Below, piece after piece: positions 48,780 to 60,479 of a stretch of 64,000 bases of DNA (its first letter is position 1; every line of letters begins with the position of its first letter). The notes below the pieces were generated by a model. The model saw nothing but the letters and a program-made list of their open reading frames with translations, had not been told where the DNA came from and did no database searches. Source of the stretch: Nephrotoma appendiculata (lineage: Eukaryota; Arthropoda; Insecta; Diptera; Tipulidae); assembly GCA_947310385.1 (NCBI GenBank), contig OX371224.1, forward strand, positions 117,970,259 to 118,034,258. The letters run 5' to 3'. Position numbers and translations under genes: made by a program.

Positions 48780-49935
48780 GCATGCATCTCAAAATTAGAA
48801 TCTCCAGAGTCAAACATCAACGGGCAACTGGAAGCTCGACAATTGCTCTTGGACAGAACTAGAACACCACTGGCAAGCAACCAAAAATTTTAGAGTGGCC
48901 TAAATAAAAACTGTTAATTCCACCATTGAAATATTCAACAAATGGAAGCAGTATAAGAAGCCAATGGGATACAAGTTGGTATGTATGTATGTAACAAACA
49001 AACACTTTTTGAATTATCATGGCGAGTCTTTAGAAAAAATCGGTACTTCTTGCAAACACTATGGTAGATAGGAAAGAAACATTTAGATTTTTTGATTTCA
49101 TTGAATTATTTTTAGAGGCATTGTTCAGCAAACAGATTAGTAACATTTCTTAAAACTACCAAATGAATTATAGCTGTCGCATAACATGCTTTTCTAAAAT
49201 CTATCATACGAGTAGCTTTCGAGAAATACCGAATTTTTTAACTGAATTTATATTTAGTGTGCTTAATTGAATACTGGAGTACGTGTCATGACGTTAAAAA
49301 GATGAATTAAAATAAAGGGTTCAACATTTTTGACACCTCTGAAGTATTTATCCAACCTCTAAGTGTTGAACTAATGGTAGTTGTGTTAACCAGCAGGAAA
49401 ACAACTCAGAGATGTCAAAATAACGAAATGGATTTTCAGATTTGGGAACTTCGTGTGGAATGTACGAGTAAAATCTTGTTTTATGCTATTCGTGTAAATC
49501 CTTTCATAAATACATTTAAATAAATAATTACTTTTTCATTCATAGGTGATATTAGGTGATATCATTCATAGGTGATATTGATGGTGAATATTGATTTTTA
49601 TTTGTAAATTCGTCGAATTTAAAATATTGCCAGATCCGTCATCAAAATAACTTGTTAAAGACTTGCAACAAACGAAATATGTCACTGACAGTAAGTTAAT
49701 AAAATTCTAAGTTTATCAAATTACAACAATTTAATAATTTATTTTTATTTAGATGGTCGATGTTGCGCGATTTTCCATTTACTTCACACTGTACTGGTTC
49801 CAACTATACCAGCGTTATAGAAGGAGCAAACAAAAAAAGGGTCAGAACAAAATTTCAATAACTGATTCCCAAGGAAGTTTTCTGATTTTGGGGCGAACTA
49901 TCCAAGAGTATAAGGAGGAAATTATGCGCTGAAAT
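48780..49935 (+). pseudogene. Decayed coding segments of the long-TIR element
   Basis: Two segments look protein-coding. Around 48930-48985 one frame reads IFNKWKQYKKPMGYKL. At 49752-49932 an ATG opens MVDVARFSIYFTLYW and continues to KISITDSQGSFLIL and EYKEEIMR before a stop. The style recalls uncharacterised proteins found in insect repeats, but I cannot name the family and see no catalytic motif. It may be the captured or residual gene of the element. Confidence 0.35.
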
Positions 49936-50324
49936 GAGTGAAATACATTTCGAACTCATTTATTGAGGCGGTGGATATTTGTTTCAAAATATTCAATATT
50001 TTTAATTTGGAATATCCATAAGCATCCCACTTAGTGTGGAGGTTCATTGAAAAATATTTTTTTAATATTATAAGAAAATGTGATGAGCATAATGTGCAGG
50101 TAGAATGCCTAATTTCAGCACTAAAATAATATCAGTTAACAAGATAAAAAATTAAATGAAGTGATATATTTTATTTTTGTATTATACAAGTGAATTTCCA
50201 ATAAAGACAATTTCATTAATAGTATTATTTACTTGTTTTCCTTTCATTTATCTCTTTATGAAATATCCTCATTACAATTTGAATTTATCCAGGTATTAAA
50301 TATCTATGTATTAACTAATATATA

Positions 50325-50570
<246 letters not shown>

Positions 50571-50992
50571 ATATTTTAAATAATTTTTCTTTGAATTGAC
50601 AAATATTTTATTCAAATTGACGATAGCTTTATTCGTTTCAACAATCCTTTCATTGAATTCAATGAATTAATATGAAAAAATTTATTCAAATCAACGAATT
50701 TTTTATTTAAACCAGCAGTAAAACATTCTTTAATTTGACGAAATTTTATTCATTTCGATAGCTAGATCTTAATTGAATTGAATAAATTTCGTCAATTTAT
50801 TAATTGCATTTCTTTAATCATTTTATTCAGTTCGAATAAATTTCGTTAAATTAAAAAAAATATTCTTTAATTTTTAATTTGAATAAAAAAGTAATCAAAT
50901 TGATTACCCCTTTTCGTTGACGCTATATTGAACGCTATTTCTTCAAATTGACTGACGGTTTATTCAGATTAACCACTTTATTTTTTTGGGTG

Positions 50993-51313
50993 CATGCAGG
51001 TTATATTGGACTGGTGGCCATGCTCAGTAAATGTTCAAAAATATATCTTCTTGGGGATAAAAATCAAATTCCATTCATCGACAGATTACACCATGTTAAT
51101 ATTCAATTTTACGATGCTAATAAATTTATTACGAATTCAGATCAGCTAAACATTACATTTAGATGTCCTATTGATGTTACATTAGCACTAAAAGAATATT
51201 ATCCGATTAAACTTTTCAGTAGTTTATCACACGCAATAATTGCAATATCGAGGCACACGTGTTCATTTAAATATTTCGCACCTGTAGCAGATGATTTACT
51301 CCATTCGTTAGTG
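50993..51313 (+). pseudogene. Endogenous viral element, SF1 helicase part B (motifs III-VI)
   Basis: Continues part A after the long-TIR element. Visible motifs are IYLLGDKNQIPFIDR (motif III, GDxxQ), NITFRCPIDVT (motif IV region) and SHAIIAISRHTCSFKYF (motif VI). The spacing between the last two is far too short, so the motif V region has been deleted; motif I is also absent. The piece ends about ADDLLHSLV. There is no stop in this 107-codon stretch, and the frame passes straight into LINE endonuclease. Relatives would be virga-, nege- or kita-like viruses; which one cannot be decided by eye. Non-functional as a helicase. Confidence 0.85.
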
Positions 51314-54274
51314 ATGAAGGCGCGCCATTTTAACAACAGTTGTCCTGCTATTTACAAATCACCAAATACTACCAAACCATCTTCAAAACCGCGTAAAAAT
51401 TCAGGCAAAGATGTCATTACAATTTATTATCAGAATGTAAATAAAATGGCATCAAAAGCATCCAAATTCTATCAATTTGTTCATCAAACAAACTACCCTA
51501 TATATGTAATTGTGGAAACTTCATTAAAACCCGACATTAGGAGCAGCGAATTTTTTGGCCAGGACCACGTTGTTTATAGATGCGATCGGTCTCCTGAAAC
51601 TAGTTCGAAGAAATCGGGTGGAGGAGTACTGATAGCAGTACATTCTAAACTGTGGAATGCTCCAGTAACTTTAGCCCCATCGAGAGTCGAACAGATCGGT
51701 GTAAAAATCAAAATCAACCAAACCAATCTAATCATCTACGCAGCATATATACCACCTCAATCAAATAGTGATCATTATGCAACCTGCATTGATGCGATTG
51801 ATGAAGTGATTAATACAACAAACTCGTCAGATTTAGTTCTTGTGCTTGGAGATTTTAATCTTCCAAATATAACTTGGAATTTGGACCCAGAACTTAACTG
51901 TATTTTACCTTGCAATGTAACAACAGATGCGGAATCTTTATTTGATGCTTGGTTATAATTTGAACCAAATAAACACAATTGCTAATAAACGTGATAGATT
52001 ATTGGATCTTGTCTTCAGCAACGACATTGACACCTTTAAAATTTCTGAATCCCTATTACCTTTTGTCATAAATGATGTTAATCATAAATCTTTGGATATT
52101 GTATTTGACGTAACTAAAATGGCGAGATCAGAACACCTACAACCAATGAAATACAACTTTAAAAAACTAACCGTGTGGGGCTACAAAGCTACCTGGAATC
52201 CATCAACTGGCAAATAACTCTCAATTCCAATGATATAAACGAAAATGTGGATAAATTTAATGACATCATGCTTCAAGGCTTCGATTTGTATGTACCTATA
52301 TGCTGTGAACCACAAAATGCTCACCCTCATTGGTTTGATGATAGACTAGTTAACTTAAAAATCAAAAGTCGAAAGCGTATGCCAAAATGTTGAAAAGTGG
52401 GTTAGAAGCGGACAAAACTACGTTTCTACAACATAGTAATGAATTTGAAATTTATTTCAAATCTAAATACAGGTCGTATCTTAATCAAATTCAAGACAAC
52501 ATCAAAGTAAATCCAAAACAATTTTGGAAATACTTTAGGAATAAACGCGAAATTGAAGGATACCCTGCTAATATGACGTACAACAATACCTGCTCTTCAA
52601 ATGCCAAAGATATAGCTAACATGTACGCGTCGTTTTTCAATCAGTCTATAGACCAAGCGTTACTAGTGGATTGTACAAACAACCCAACAACAACACATCA
52701 ATAACTCCTCCTATTATTTTTGAGGACAACATTTTATCGGCTTTAAGGGGGTTTGGAGATGGTTGCGGTCTTGACGATATACCCTCTTCTATTCTGTTAT
52801 CTATTCAATCATTCCTTAAACACCGGCGTGTAGCCTGACAAATGGAAAATTTCAAAAATTACTCCAATTTTCAAATCGGGTAAACGTGATGATATCTCAT
52901 GCTACAGTGGAATATCAACTACATCATCAATTCCTAAATTATTTGAGTTAGTACTATGCAACAACTTTAAATCCACAATTACACGTCATATATCAATAAA
53001 CCAGCATGGGTTTATGCCTGGCCGATCCACATCGACTAATCTGGTTGAATTCGCCAGTAAACTAATTAACGAGATAGAAAAACACCATCAAGTTGATGTA
53101 GCGTACACAGATTTTAGTAAAGCATTTGATTCTATCTGTCATCATAAAGCACTCCAGAGTTTATTCAATTTTGGTTTTTCTCTCGATTACATAAATTGGT
53201 TTAAATCATATCTATCAAACCAGTGCCAATTTGTAATAATTGGAAATGAGAAATCAAACGTTATTAAAGTTACATCTGGTGTTCCCCAAGGATCACACCT
53301 CGCGCCCTGGATTTTTATTGTTTTCATAGACCGAATAACCGAGATAATCAAAAACTCAGACGTGCTCATATTTGCAGATAATGTGAAAATTTTTCGTACT
53401 ATTAATGGATTGTTAGATACGGAGAAACTTCAAGCAGACTTAGATAGATTAAGTGAGTGGTGTGATCGGAACTCACTATACTTAAATATTAAGAAATGCA
53501 AAATCATGTCTTTCCATCGTAAAAGAAATCCGGTTATTACTTCATACAAAGTCAACAACCAAGTACTGCAAAGAGTCAATGAGGTTATAGACTTAGGTGT
53601 TACATTTGTCGAAAACGCCAATTTCAATAGGCATATTGAAAATTGTATTGCGAAAGCGAATGCCATGTTCGGATTTGTTAAAAGATGGACAGGTGAATTT
53701 AAGGATATTAAAACCTTATGTTCACTCTATTTCGCTTATGTTCGATTACAACTGGAATACGCTGTAACGGTCTGGAACCCATATTATGCTGTACACATTA
53801 AAAGAATTGAAAGCATTCAAAAAAAGTTCCTGATTTTTTTATTAAAGAAAAGTGACTGGGATTACGACCACAACTTACCATTCCATGAAAATGTGGCTCG
53901 CTTACCTCCGTACACAACAAGATGCACGGATTACAAAATATGCACGCTCGAAAATAGACGACTTCTTTTGGGCGCGGCTTTTATTGGTAACGTTTTGCTT
54001 GGTCACGTTGATTCAGCTTACATCTTCTTCACAATCGGCGACCTATTTGACTTCAACTTATCAAAGGACAACTTTAAAAATATCCTTAAAGATTTTTTTC
54101 TAAATTTTTAATTGTTTAAACCAAAATTAGGTTTATATTTTTCTTTTTCTGTTTAAAGTTGTTTGTTGTAATATAATTTTAACTATAACTGTAAATAATC
54201 TGAAATCATACATGTATATTACAAAATAGATTTCTTTAAATAAATAAAAAAATAAATAAATAAATAAATAAATA
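51314..54274 (+). pseudogene. CR1/jockey-like LINE ORF2 with (TAAA)n tail
   Basis: The endonuclease begins near 51410 (ITIYYQNVNKMASK), with VIVETSL (catalytic Glu), GGGVLIAV and LVLVLGDFNLPNITW. It shares one 336-codon open frame (50948-51958) with the viral segment. Frames then shift near 51950, 52190, 52385 and 52700. RT motifs follow: WKISKITPIFKSGK, HGFMPGRSTSTNLVEF, VAYTDFSKAFDSI, SGVPQGSHLAPW, then FADN at 53371-53382 where FADD is expected, so the second catalytic Asp is Asn. The C-terminal part (to 54111) is open: YVRLQLEYAVTVWNP, RIESIQKKFLIFLL. A 3' UTR leads to (taaa)n at 54235-54274. Dead by both frame and active site. Confidence 0.9.
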
Positions 54275-57200
54275 TAGGGTTCGCAAATTTACCGACTTTT
54301 CAAAAACCGGTAAACGGTAAATAGTTTATGAAAAACCCGATTTACCGGTAATTTACCGAAACTGAAAATGTATGACTAGGTAATGAAAATTTAAATAAAA
54401 TAACTAAACATATTTTATTTCAAAAATTGTATCTACTTCATTGAAAAACAGAACAACATTTCATTACTGTTAATAAATATTTCAACTTAAATTTAGAAAA
54501 AACTCTGAATAATAGGATTATTAATGGTTGATCTGTAAAACCTTCAGCCCAGGCGGACATCATATTGAAGACATCGTTGTTCAATCTGGATTTAAATTTT
54601 GTTTCAATTAGTGCAGCAGCGTCGAACGGACAAAATGCATTATACGAGTATTTTAACCATATTTAAATTGCCATTTCCCTCCTTAACGCCGTCTCCCTTT
54701 TGCCTATATTTAACAAACCAGGATAGGAACCAAGCACAAAATTTATCTACATAAAAAATCTATAAAGAAAAATATTTTTGTTTATGGAAAACTGTTTGCA
54801 ACTAAAACTGCTACAAATTTTTTTCGGGGATGAAACCAAAAACAAAAATGTCTATATAATTAAATTTTTTTTAGCGGGACGTTGATAGGTCTCAATAAAA
54901 AAAAATTTCTCACATATAAATAAAAAAAATTTGGTAATTTGGAAATGAATTTAATAAAATTAATAATAATTAATTTTCGCAATATCCTTATATGGTGAGT
55001 ATTTTTATAATGTAAAGCAGTTAGTCATATGTTTTTCTAGCAGACTGTTAGAAATTATGTCGATTTTTTTTATAGATAAATTTTGTGCTTGGTTCCTATC
55101 CAGTACTCCGTTTGAAGATACTCGTAGTAGTTGGTTGATCAATTACTTGGATAATTGGTCTTCTTTTTAATACCAAATCCAATTTTTCTTTAAAGGTTAA
55201 TGTTCCTGTTTTCGCTCGCTTCAGCCATTTCGAATTCAAATTCTTTGTAAGCAATATATGTAATATTATAGGCAAATTTTCGAAGCACCACAATAATTAT
55301 TTTTAGAATTTTTTACTTGAAATTTAAAATGTGAAAAATCAGCTTTCTCATCAGCTCCCGACGATTGATGTTGTATTATTTTACATTGGAATATTGTCTA
55401 TATATATATATAGAACAATACCATGTAGTTGTACTACTAGCGAATTATTGCATAGCATACGAAATTCGATTCTTTCACATTTCTCACCTATATTCTATTT
55501 ACACAACAAACTTTTCATGTTTACGATTTTATTATACTTTGGTTTTTCGATTTTTTTAGCAATCATGTTCTTAATAGTTTTGTTAAATATTCTATAATTT
55601 CCAGTTAATACATTTGAAATCTTTGGCTTAAAGAGATCAGACACATCTACTGTTTCTTCTTGAGAAATATTTCCCGAGAAAATTACAATGCTAATATTTC
55701 TCGAGAACTGCAAATGAAAATTCTACCGTTTGTTATAACATGCAAAATTAGTACATTTATAATTTTATTTTCTATTTTGTTCCTCTTCACAATTTATGGG
55801 TATATTCAAACGAAAATAAGGCCATTCGGGAACATACAAACGAGGAAAGTAGTATGGCAAAAAGAGAATATTGTATTTTACAACAAAACACACATTGATT
55901 CTAGAAACATGAAGCGAATAAAATACGATTTCCCAAAAATTGAGAAATTTATGAAACGGTTGGTTAATGGTTTTAGTTTCCGTCAAGTAACAAAGAGTCG
56001 CGTAATTAGGGAAGCTGTGTGCAAATGTTTTAATTTTCCACGCAGTCCTACACAGATAAAAAAAAACTGTTTATTGGATTTTACGATGAGATGCAGAAAA
56101 TTATATATAAAATTAGTGCTTTCAAGTCATCAGGAGAAAGTTTAGTCTATCTATCGATGAGTGGACGAGTATCAACAAGAAGCGATACATGGATGTACAT
56201 TGATTTGTATTACAATGCCACCGATTCGGATAACTTTGGTTTACAATAACCATAAATAGATGTTGCACAGCCGATCTACCTTTAGAATTTGTCAATGATA
56301 AAATTAGTATTTTTAATTTATCAATGCAACGAGGTATTGTTGCTGTCATGAGAGATGGAGCAGCTGTCATTCAGAGTTTTGGAAAATTGTCCCCGGCACA
56401 TCAGCAGTTATGCTATAATTGCGGATTACATTTACCTGCAAATCTGCAAGTCACTCGAGTACGCAGAATGATAATCAATCGGTGTTAGATGATGACCCAG
56501 ACATAGATGTGGATATAGAAGAAACTTTTGATACCAGTTTGGAATCTGTTGACGAGAACTTAGAAATCACAAACTTGCAGCTGAGGCCATCATACGACAG
56601 GGTTATAAAACCTATTACGGAGATTGTGAAGCTGTTCAGATGATCCCCAATTAAAAACGAAATTTTGCAAAATTATGTCAAGCCTATTGAGGTGAAAAAT
56701 CTACAGTTGAATCAGGATTGTAAAACCAGTTGGAATAGCTTAGAAAGTATGATAGAGCACTTTTAAATACATAAATCACCTATTAAAAAGGCACTGCATG
56801 ATCTTAATTTGGATCACATGTAGAAAAAGAATACAATAGGCCTGCAGAAAAAGACCAAAAGGCATTAAAGCCTATACGCATCACAGTGGAGAATTCGAGT
56901 CAAGAAGATTCAACAATTCCACTGATGAAGGGTCCATAAAATCTGTATTTGCTAGCCTCGAAACAATTAACTCCTTACTAAGTTGTGAGCTTCTTCACGC
57001 GATTAAGATAGATATATTGACACGAAGAAATGAACCGTTAGTTTTGCTTTTAAAATACCTGAATAATCCACGATCGTTACAAAACGAAAAGAATCAATTT
57101 TTCAGTCTAGTGTCGAAAGTAGAAATGATTAAACTTGCAAGAACTTTTTTATCTCGAATGTTGGAGCCTATCAACTCAATCGAAAACGATGATTCTGATG

Positions 57201-57300
57201 TACAACCAATTGATTTGGAATTTCAAGCTATCCGTCGCATAAACCGTCACACCTTATGATTTAACAATCAATGCTCTATGTTTTTTGAAGAGTTTTAAGA
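54275..57300 (+). pseudogene. Second hAT element: left end and transposase remnant
   Basis: The left end tagggttcgcaaatttaccg abuts the LINE tail; just inside, ccggtaaa/tttaccgg form short inverted repeats. The transposase runs on the plus strand from about 55880: FMKRLVNGFSFRQVTKSRVI, then FPRSPTQIKK, a frameshift, LSIDEWTSINKKRYMDV (first catalytic Asp, at 56156-56158), AVMRDGAAVIQSFGKLSPAH (second Asp) and QQLCYNCGLHL (where CxxH is usual). Acidic sequence DDDPDIDVDIEETFD follows, then KTSWNSLESMIEHF and RRNEPLVLLLKYL near 57030. Multiple stops. The C-terminal dimerisation block is not seen. A matching right end could not be fixed. Confidence 0.8.
54721..55101. mobile_element. 381-bp MITE with 28-bp perfect TIRs
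   Basis: The terminal arms 54721-54748 and 55074-55101 are exact reverse complements over 28 bases, starting ggataggaaccaagcac. The interior is AT-rich and non-coding. It lies inside the second hAT region. No clear target duplication (cca before, ag after), so the superfamily is unknown. Confidence 0.85.
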
Positions 57301-57477
57301 AGGAAAAACATTTCAAAATGAGTCAATTATTTATCTAATTTTTTATTAATTATTGTTTACGCTATTTGCCGTAGGCACTTGGCGAAACACACTTATACTT
57401 AATAAACACATTTTTTATTAATCACTTGTTTTTTGTTTCGCAGTTATTTTGAATAATTTTCAAAAAGTTTAAAAAAT

Positions 57478-57518
57478 CACTCGATCGATTTCGACTTGTT
57501 AGGTCATCATCAGGAGTA
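57478..57518 (-). ncRNA. Hammerhead ribozyme motif, minus-strand copy
   Basis: Exact reverse complement of the 41-base motif at 58232-58272; folding as described there. It lies downstream of the minus-strand endonuclease half, in the 3' region of that Penelope copy. Confidence 0.78.
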
Positions 57519-57664
57519 TCTACTGATTTGTATTAGTAAAAATTTTGTTATATAGCAGAAAAAAGCAAAATATAAATAAAAGAAGGAGGGACAGAAAATA
57601 AGCAATAAAAATTAATCTACGGATCGCTCAGGTAGGCGATGAGTCATAGGTTGAGTAACAAAAT

Positions 57665-57921
57665 TCAAGGTATATTATTGCGTACGTGAGAATAGAAAAG
57701 GGCGGGATCTGTAATTGGTGAGAACCGAATTTCTCTCTGTTCGTTAAGGATATTTTGGGTAAGAAATATTGATTTTCTAATTTCGTAAGATTCTAAGGTA
57801 TCTAAACGTCTGCCTTTGGGTTGTATATGTAGTATGTCTAAATTGTTCAAGCTAGCTGTATGATTTTCTGAAGTTAAATGGTTATGGAAAGTTGATTGAT
57901 TGCAACCAGATAAATGTTTTT
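57665..57921 (-). pseudogene. Penelope-like GIY-YIG endonuclease, C-terminal half
   Basis: Minus strand reads HLSGCNQSTFHNHLTSENH, then SLNNLDILHIQPKGRRLDTL and ESYEIRKSIFLTQNILNEQR, ending in PALFYSHVRNNIP. The block KGRRLDTLESYEI contains the Glu that completes the GIY-YIG active site in Penelope-like endonucleases, which nick the target for reverse transcription. The GIY and YIG motifs themselves are absent on this strand; the open frame upstream of the shared 66 bp (to 58093) is partly antisense to the other copy. Confidence 0.82.
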
Positions 57922-57961
57922 TTAATAATAATAATTTTATAATAATAACACAATAAAGAAA

Positions 57962-58160
57962 ATGATTTTTAACAATAAACCTAGAGTTGATCGCCTTTCC
58001 AAATCTGGTGTCTATAGGATCAATTGCAATGATTGTAGTTTCTCCTATATTGGTCAGACTGGGCGCAATTTTGGAGTTAGAGCTAAAGAACATTTATCTG
58101 GTTGCAATCAATCAACTTTCCATAACCATTTAACTTCAGAAAATCATACAGCTAGAGCTG
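57962..58160 (+). pseudogene. Penelope-like GIY-YIG endonuclease, N-terminal half
   Basis: Reads DRLSKSGVYRINCNDCSF, with the GIY equivalent GVY and a CxxC typical of Penelope-like elements, then FSYIGQTGRNFGVRAKEHL with YIG and the conserved Arg and His. It ends in the 66-bp block shared with the minus-strand copy and then jumps to 3' non-coding sequence (frame reading FFYLYFAFF), having lost the C-terminal half. The ATG at 57962 (MIFNNKPR) is probably internal to the original polyprotein, C-terminal to RT, which is absent. Confidence 0.87.
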
Positions 58161-58231
58161 AGAGCTTTTTTTATTTATATTTTGCTTTTTTCTGCTATAT
58201 AACAAAATTTTTACTAATACAAATCAGTAGA

Positions 58232-58272
58232 TACTCCTGATGATGACCTAACAAGTCGAAATCGATCGAGTG
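58232..58272 (+). ncRNA. Hammerhead ribozyme motif, plus-strand copy
   Basis: All hammerhead parts are present in order. Stem I: tactc (58232-58236) pairs with gagtg (58268-58272). Core: ctgatga (58237-58243). Stem II: gac (58245-58247) with gtc (58255-58257), closing a 7-base loop. Core: gaaa (58258-58261). Stem III is minimal: at/at around a cg loop (58261-58266). The predicted cleavage site is after C58267. One extra T (58244) before stem II departs from the canonical G-C closing pair. Penelope-like elements are known to carry such minimal hammerheads in their terminal regions, and the neighbouring GIY-YIG gene fits. Confidence 0.8.
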
Positions 58273-58550
58273 ATTTTTAAACTTTTTGAAAATTATTCAA
58301 AATAACTGCGAAACAAAAAACAAGTGATTAATAAAAAATGTGTTTATTAAGTTTATTAATTATGTTTTGTGATAAAGTACCTAATTACTTTTATTGCATT
58401 TTTTATGTTTATAAAACATTTATTTTAATATGGAAAAAATAACTCTGGTTTTAATTCAAACAAATGTGATAGTCGTTGATAGCATTACAGATTTTCCAGT
58501 ATAAAACTTAAGGCAAACCCGAACTTAATTTTAAATTTTAATCATACAAA

Positions 58551-58572
58551 TTTCTCGAGAATTCTCGAGAAA
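58551..58572. repeat. 22-bp perfect palindrome
   Basis: tttctcgaga followed by its extension attctcgagaaa is fully self-complementary. The same core word tctcgagaa occurs near 55690 and a variant (tcccgagaaa) near 55672, at the start of the plus-strand hAT coding region. Confidence 0.85.
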
Positions 58573-58739
58573 ATAAGTATAAAATATCTTTTCTCTTTCT
58601 ATGATTCTAAAAATAAAAGCCTCTTTTAGTTCCTCGCTGAAGGTTGTTTTCTGAACAAGAACTTAACGTACTATCCGAAATGTAAAGATTTACATCCTGA
58701 CGGCATAATGCCTATACAGCTGTTTTTATTGGCGACAAG

Positions 58740-59470
58740 GTTGTTACTATAGTTGACAATAATTGAAATACTAGTCCTGCGAGGATATCTCAGGCTCGTT
58801 GCCAATCAAACTTTTTTACAGATTCATGTTTTTATTTGATAAAATTGCTTCAACATCATCAGGAGGCTGTTCCAACGGGTCTTGACGTTGATTTTTATTT
58901 ATTATGCCGAAATCTTCGGATTCCGTGTAATCTGAAACTTCTTTATCGGAGTTGACATCAATGTTTAATTGAACTTTTTACTTCCACAAAATCAACTCTT
59001 TTGTATACCAATTTGAAACGGGCGAAGGTACGCTTTTGAGCGAAATACTAAATTTGGTTAGTTTACTATTGAGAATGGTAACAAATTTTTAAATGTTAAA
59101 ATCTTCACCTTGGTTTATTCTTAAAGACATCTCTTTTTTTTAATGTAGCTTGTATGGACTAACCATTTTTTTATTGTATTCGGCGACTTCGGAATATTTT
59201 TATATCAATTATGTTTTAGTAATTGTTTCAAATCATAAGATGTGTAAACTCTATTAAAACAAATGCAATCACGTGCAGTTAGATGTGCGATTACGGCTCT
59301 TAAATTATTGTCAACAGTTTCTTTAGATTATTTTGTTATTTGTATATTACTTGAACGTGCACAACTACTGGAATGGCTGGCTTCACAAGCTTGTGGAATT
59401 GTTCTTTTTCATTTAATCATCTGACTACATTTTAATTATAATGGCGTGTAATTAAAACTCTAACATCTAC
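58740..59470 (-). pseudogene. Third hAT transposase remnant, N-terminal part
   Basis: Minus-strand reading gives HLTARDCICFNRVYTSYDLK (about 59270-59210), NIPKSPNTIKKWLVHTSY (about 59190-59140) and EMSLRINQGEDFNI, all N-terminal hAT blocks that in active relatives lead into the DEWTS motif. Further down, DVNSDKEVSDYTESEDFG and QRQDPLEQPPDDVEAILS form an acidic stretch (58970-58840). Its orientation is opposite to the hAT remnant at 55.9-57.3 kb, so these are two elements or an inverted rearrangement. The outer end at 59480-59580 (reverse complement tgcttgcaatacctgtaaat) is a candidate terminus. Confidence 0.55.
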
Positions 59471-59701
59471 CGAAATACCAATATTTTAGAGATGATTTGG
59501 CGGTATGACGGTAAGCAAATATGAGTCGAATTATCGGTAGATCGGTTAACCGATTTACAGGTATTGCAAGCACGCTCCAAAAGCACTCGAGCGATTGGAA
59601 TTATCAGTTGTACTATTGAATTTAACAAAAATCGCTTACGAACAGTGATGTAAATGGTTAATTAAAGGATTAGTTTTTGTTGATATGACCTATAAATAAA
59701 T

Positions 59702-60284
59702 TAAGGCTGAACAAAGAGCTTTTTACTCATTATGGCTTTGTTATCAAAGTGTTTCTGTCAAAGCTCTAACCAAAAAAAAACACATCGAATTTGTTTGTTA
59801 ATGGAACGTTATTAGTACAATGTTGGAAAACTGATTTGATCAATTTTCATGCAAAGAAGAAATAATATTGTTCTTGAGACTCTTTCACCAATACACTATT
59901 CGGGCTCTACATAACGTATCTACATACTTACAAACTATACTACGGTTTACATATCAAAGAATTCTACAACAAGATAATAAAATAAACTTAAAAAAATGTA
60001 TATAAAAAATATTTTAATGAGTGCTAAATAAATGTGTATGAAACATATGTCACATCTCTTTAACTAAAGTTCAATTTGATATTATCAGTATATCATTATC
60101 ACAAAGGAAAAATCTAGTGAACAGAAATATTATATACTTGCGAATAAATGAATGTCTTACATCAGTTTTGCAAAATCTTATAGATGTTTTTATATATGCA
60201 TATGTCGTTATTCCTTATCATAACGTCCCTAAAGCTAGCAGAACCCGTCCAGCAGAACATAACAAAATTAAATGCTCCATTAGT
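59702..60284. repeat. ~575-bp dispersed repeat, copy 2 (partner 45817-46389)
   Basis: Same orientation and content as copy 1, with small insertions (for instance cgggctctac near 59905 and agaacccgtccagcagaac near 60240) and deletions. No coding potential. Confidence 0.9.
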
Positions 60285-60479
60285 AAATGTTGAGCCCATC
60301 CTTTCCAAATAAAATGATGGATTCTGCTAACTTTACAAAGTTATCAAAATTCTTACACAAAATGATTTAAAACTAGTTGAAAAATTGAAGAAAAATTTTA
60401 TGATAATTAGATGCACCTTAATTTTTTTCTGGTCCGCTCGTTGTAGAAAAAATATTAGGCTTGAGACTAGAATGTAATG

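Larger units (their letters stand above)
57397..58352. mobile_element. Penelope-like retroelement, palindromic double insertion
   Basis: Two 5'-truncated Penelope-like 3' ends lie head to head. Outer arms 57397-57590 (minus sense) and 58163-58352 (plus sense) are nearly identical inverted repeats starting acttaataaacac. Inner arms 57852-57917 and 58090-58155 are exact 66-bp inverted repeats encoding the same part of the GIY-YIG endonuclease. The two coding halves lie on opposite strands, and each outer arm carries a hammerhead motif. Such inverted partial copies are common for Penelope-like elements. Near-identity of the arms suggests this is among the younger insertions here. Confidence 0.85.
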
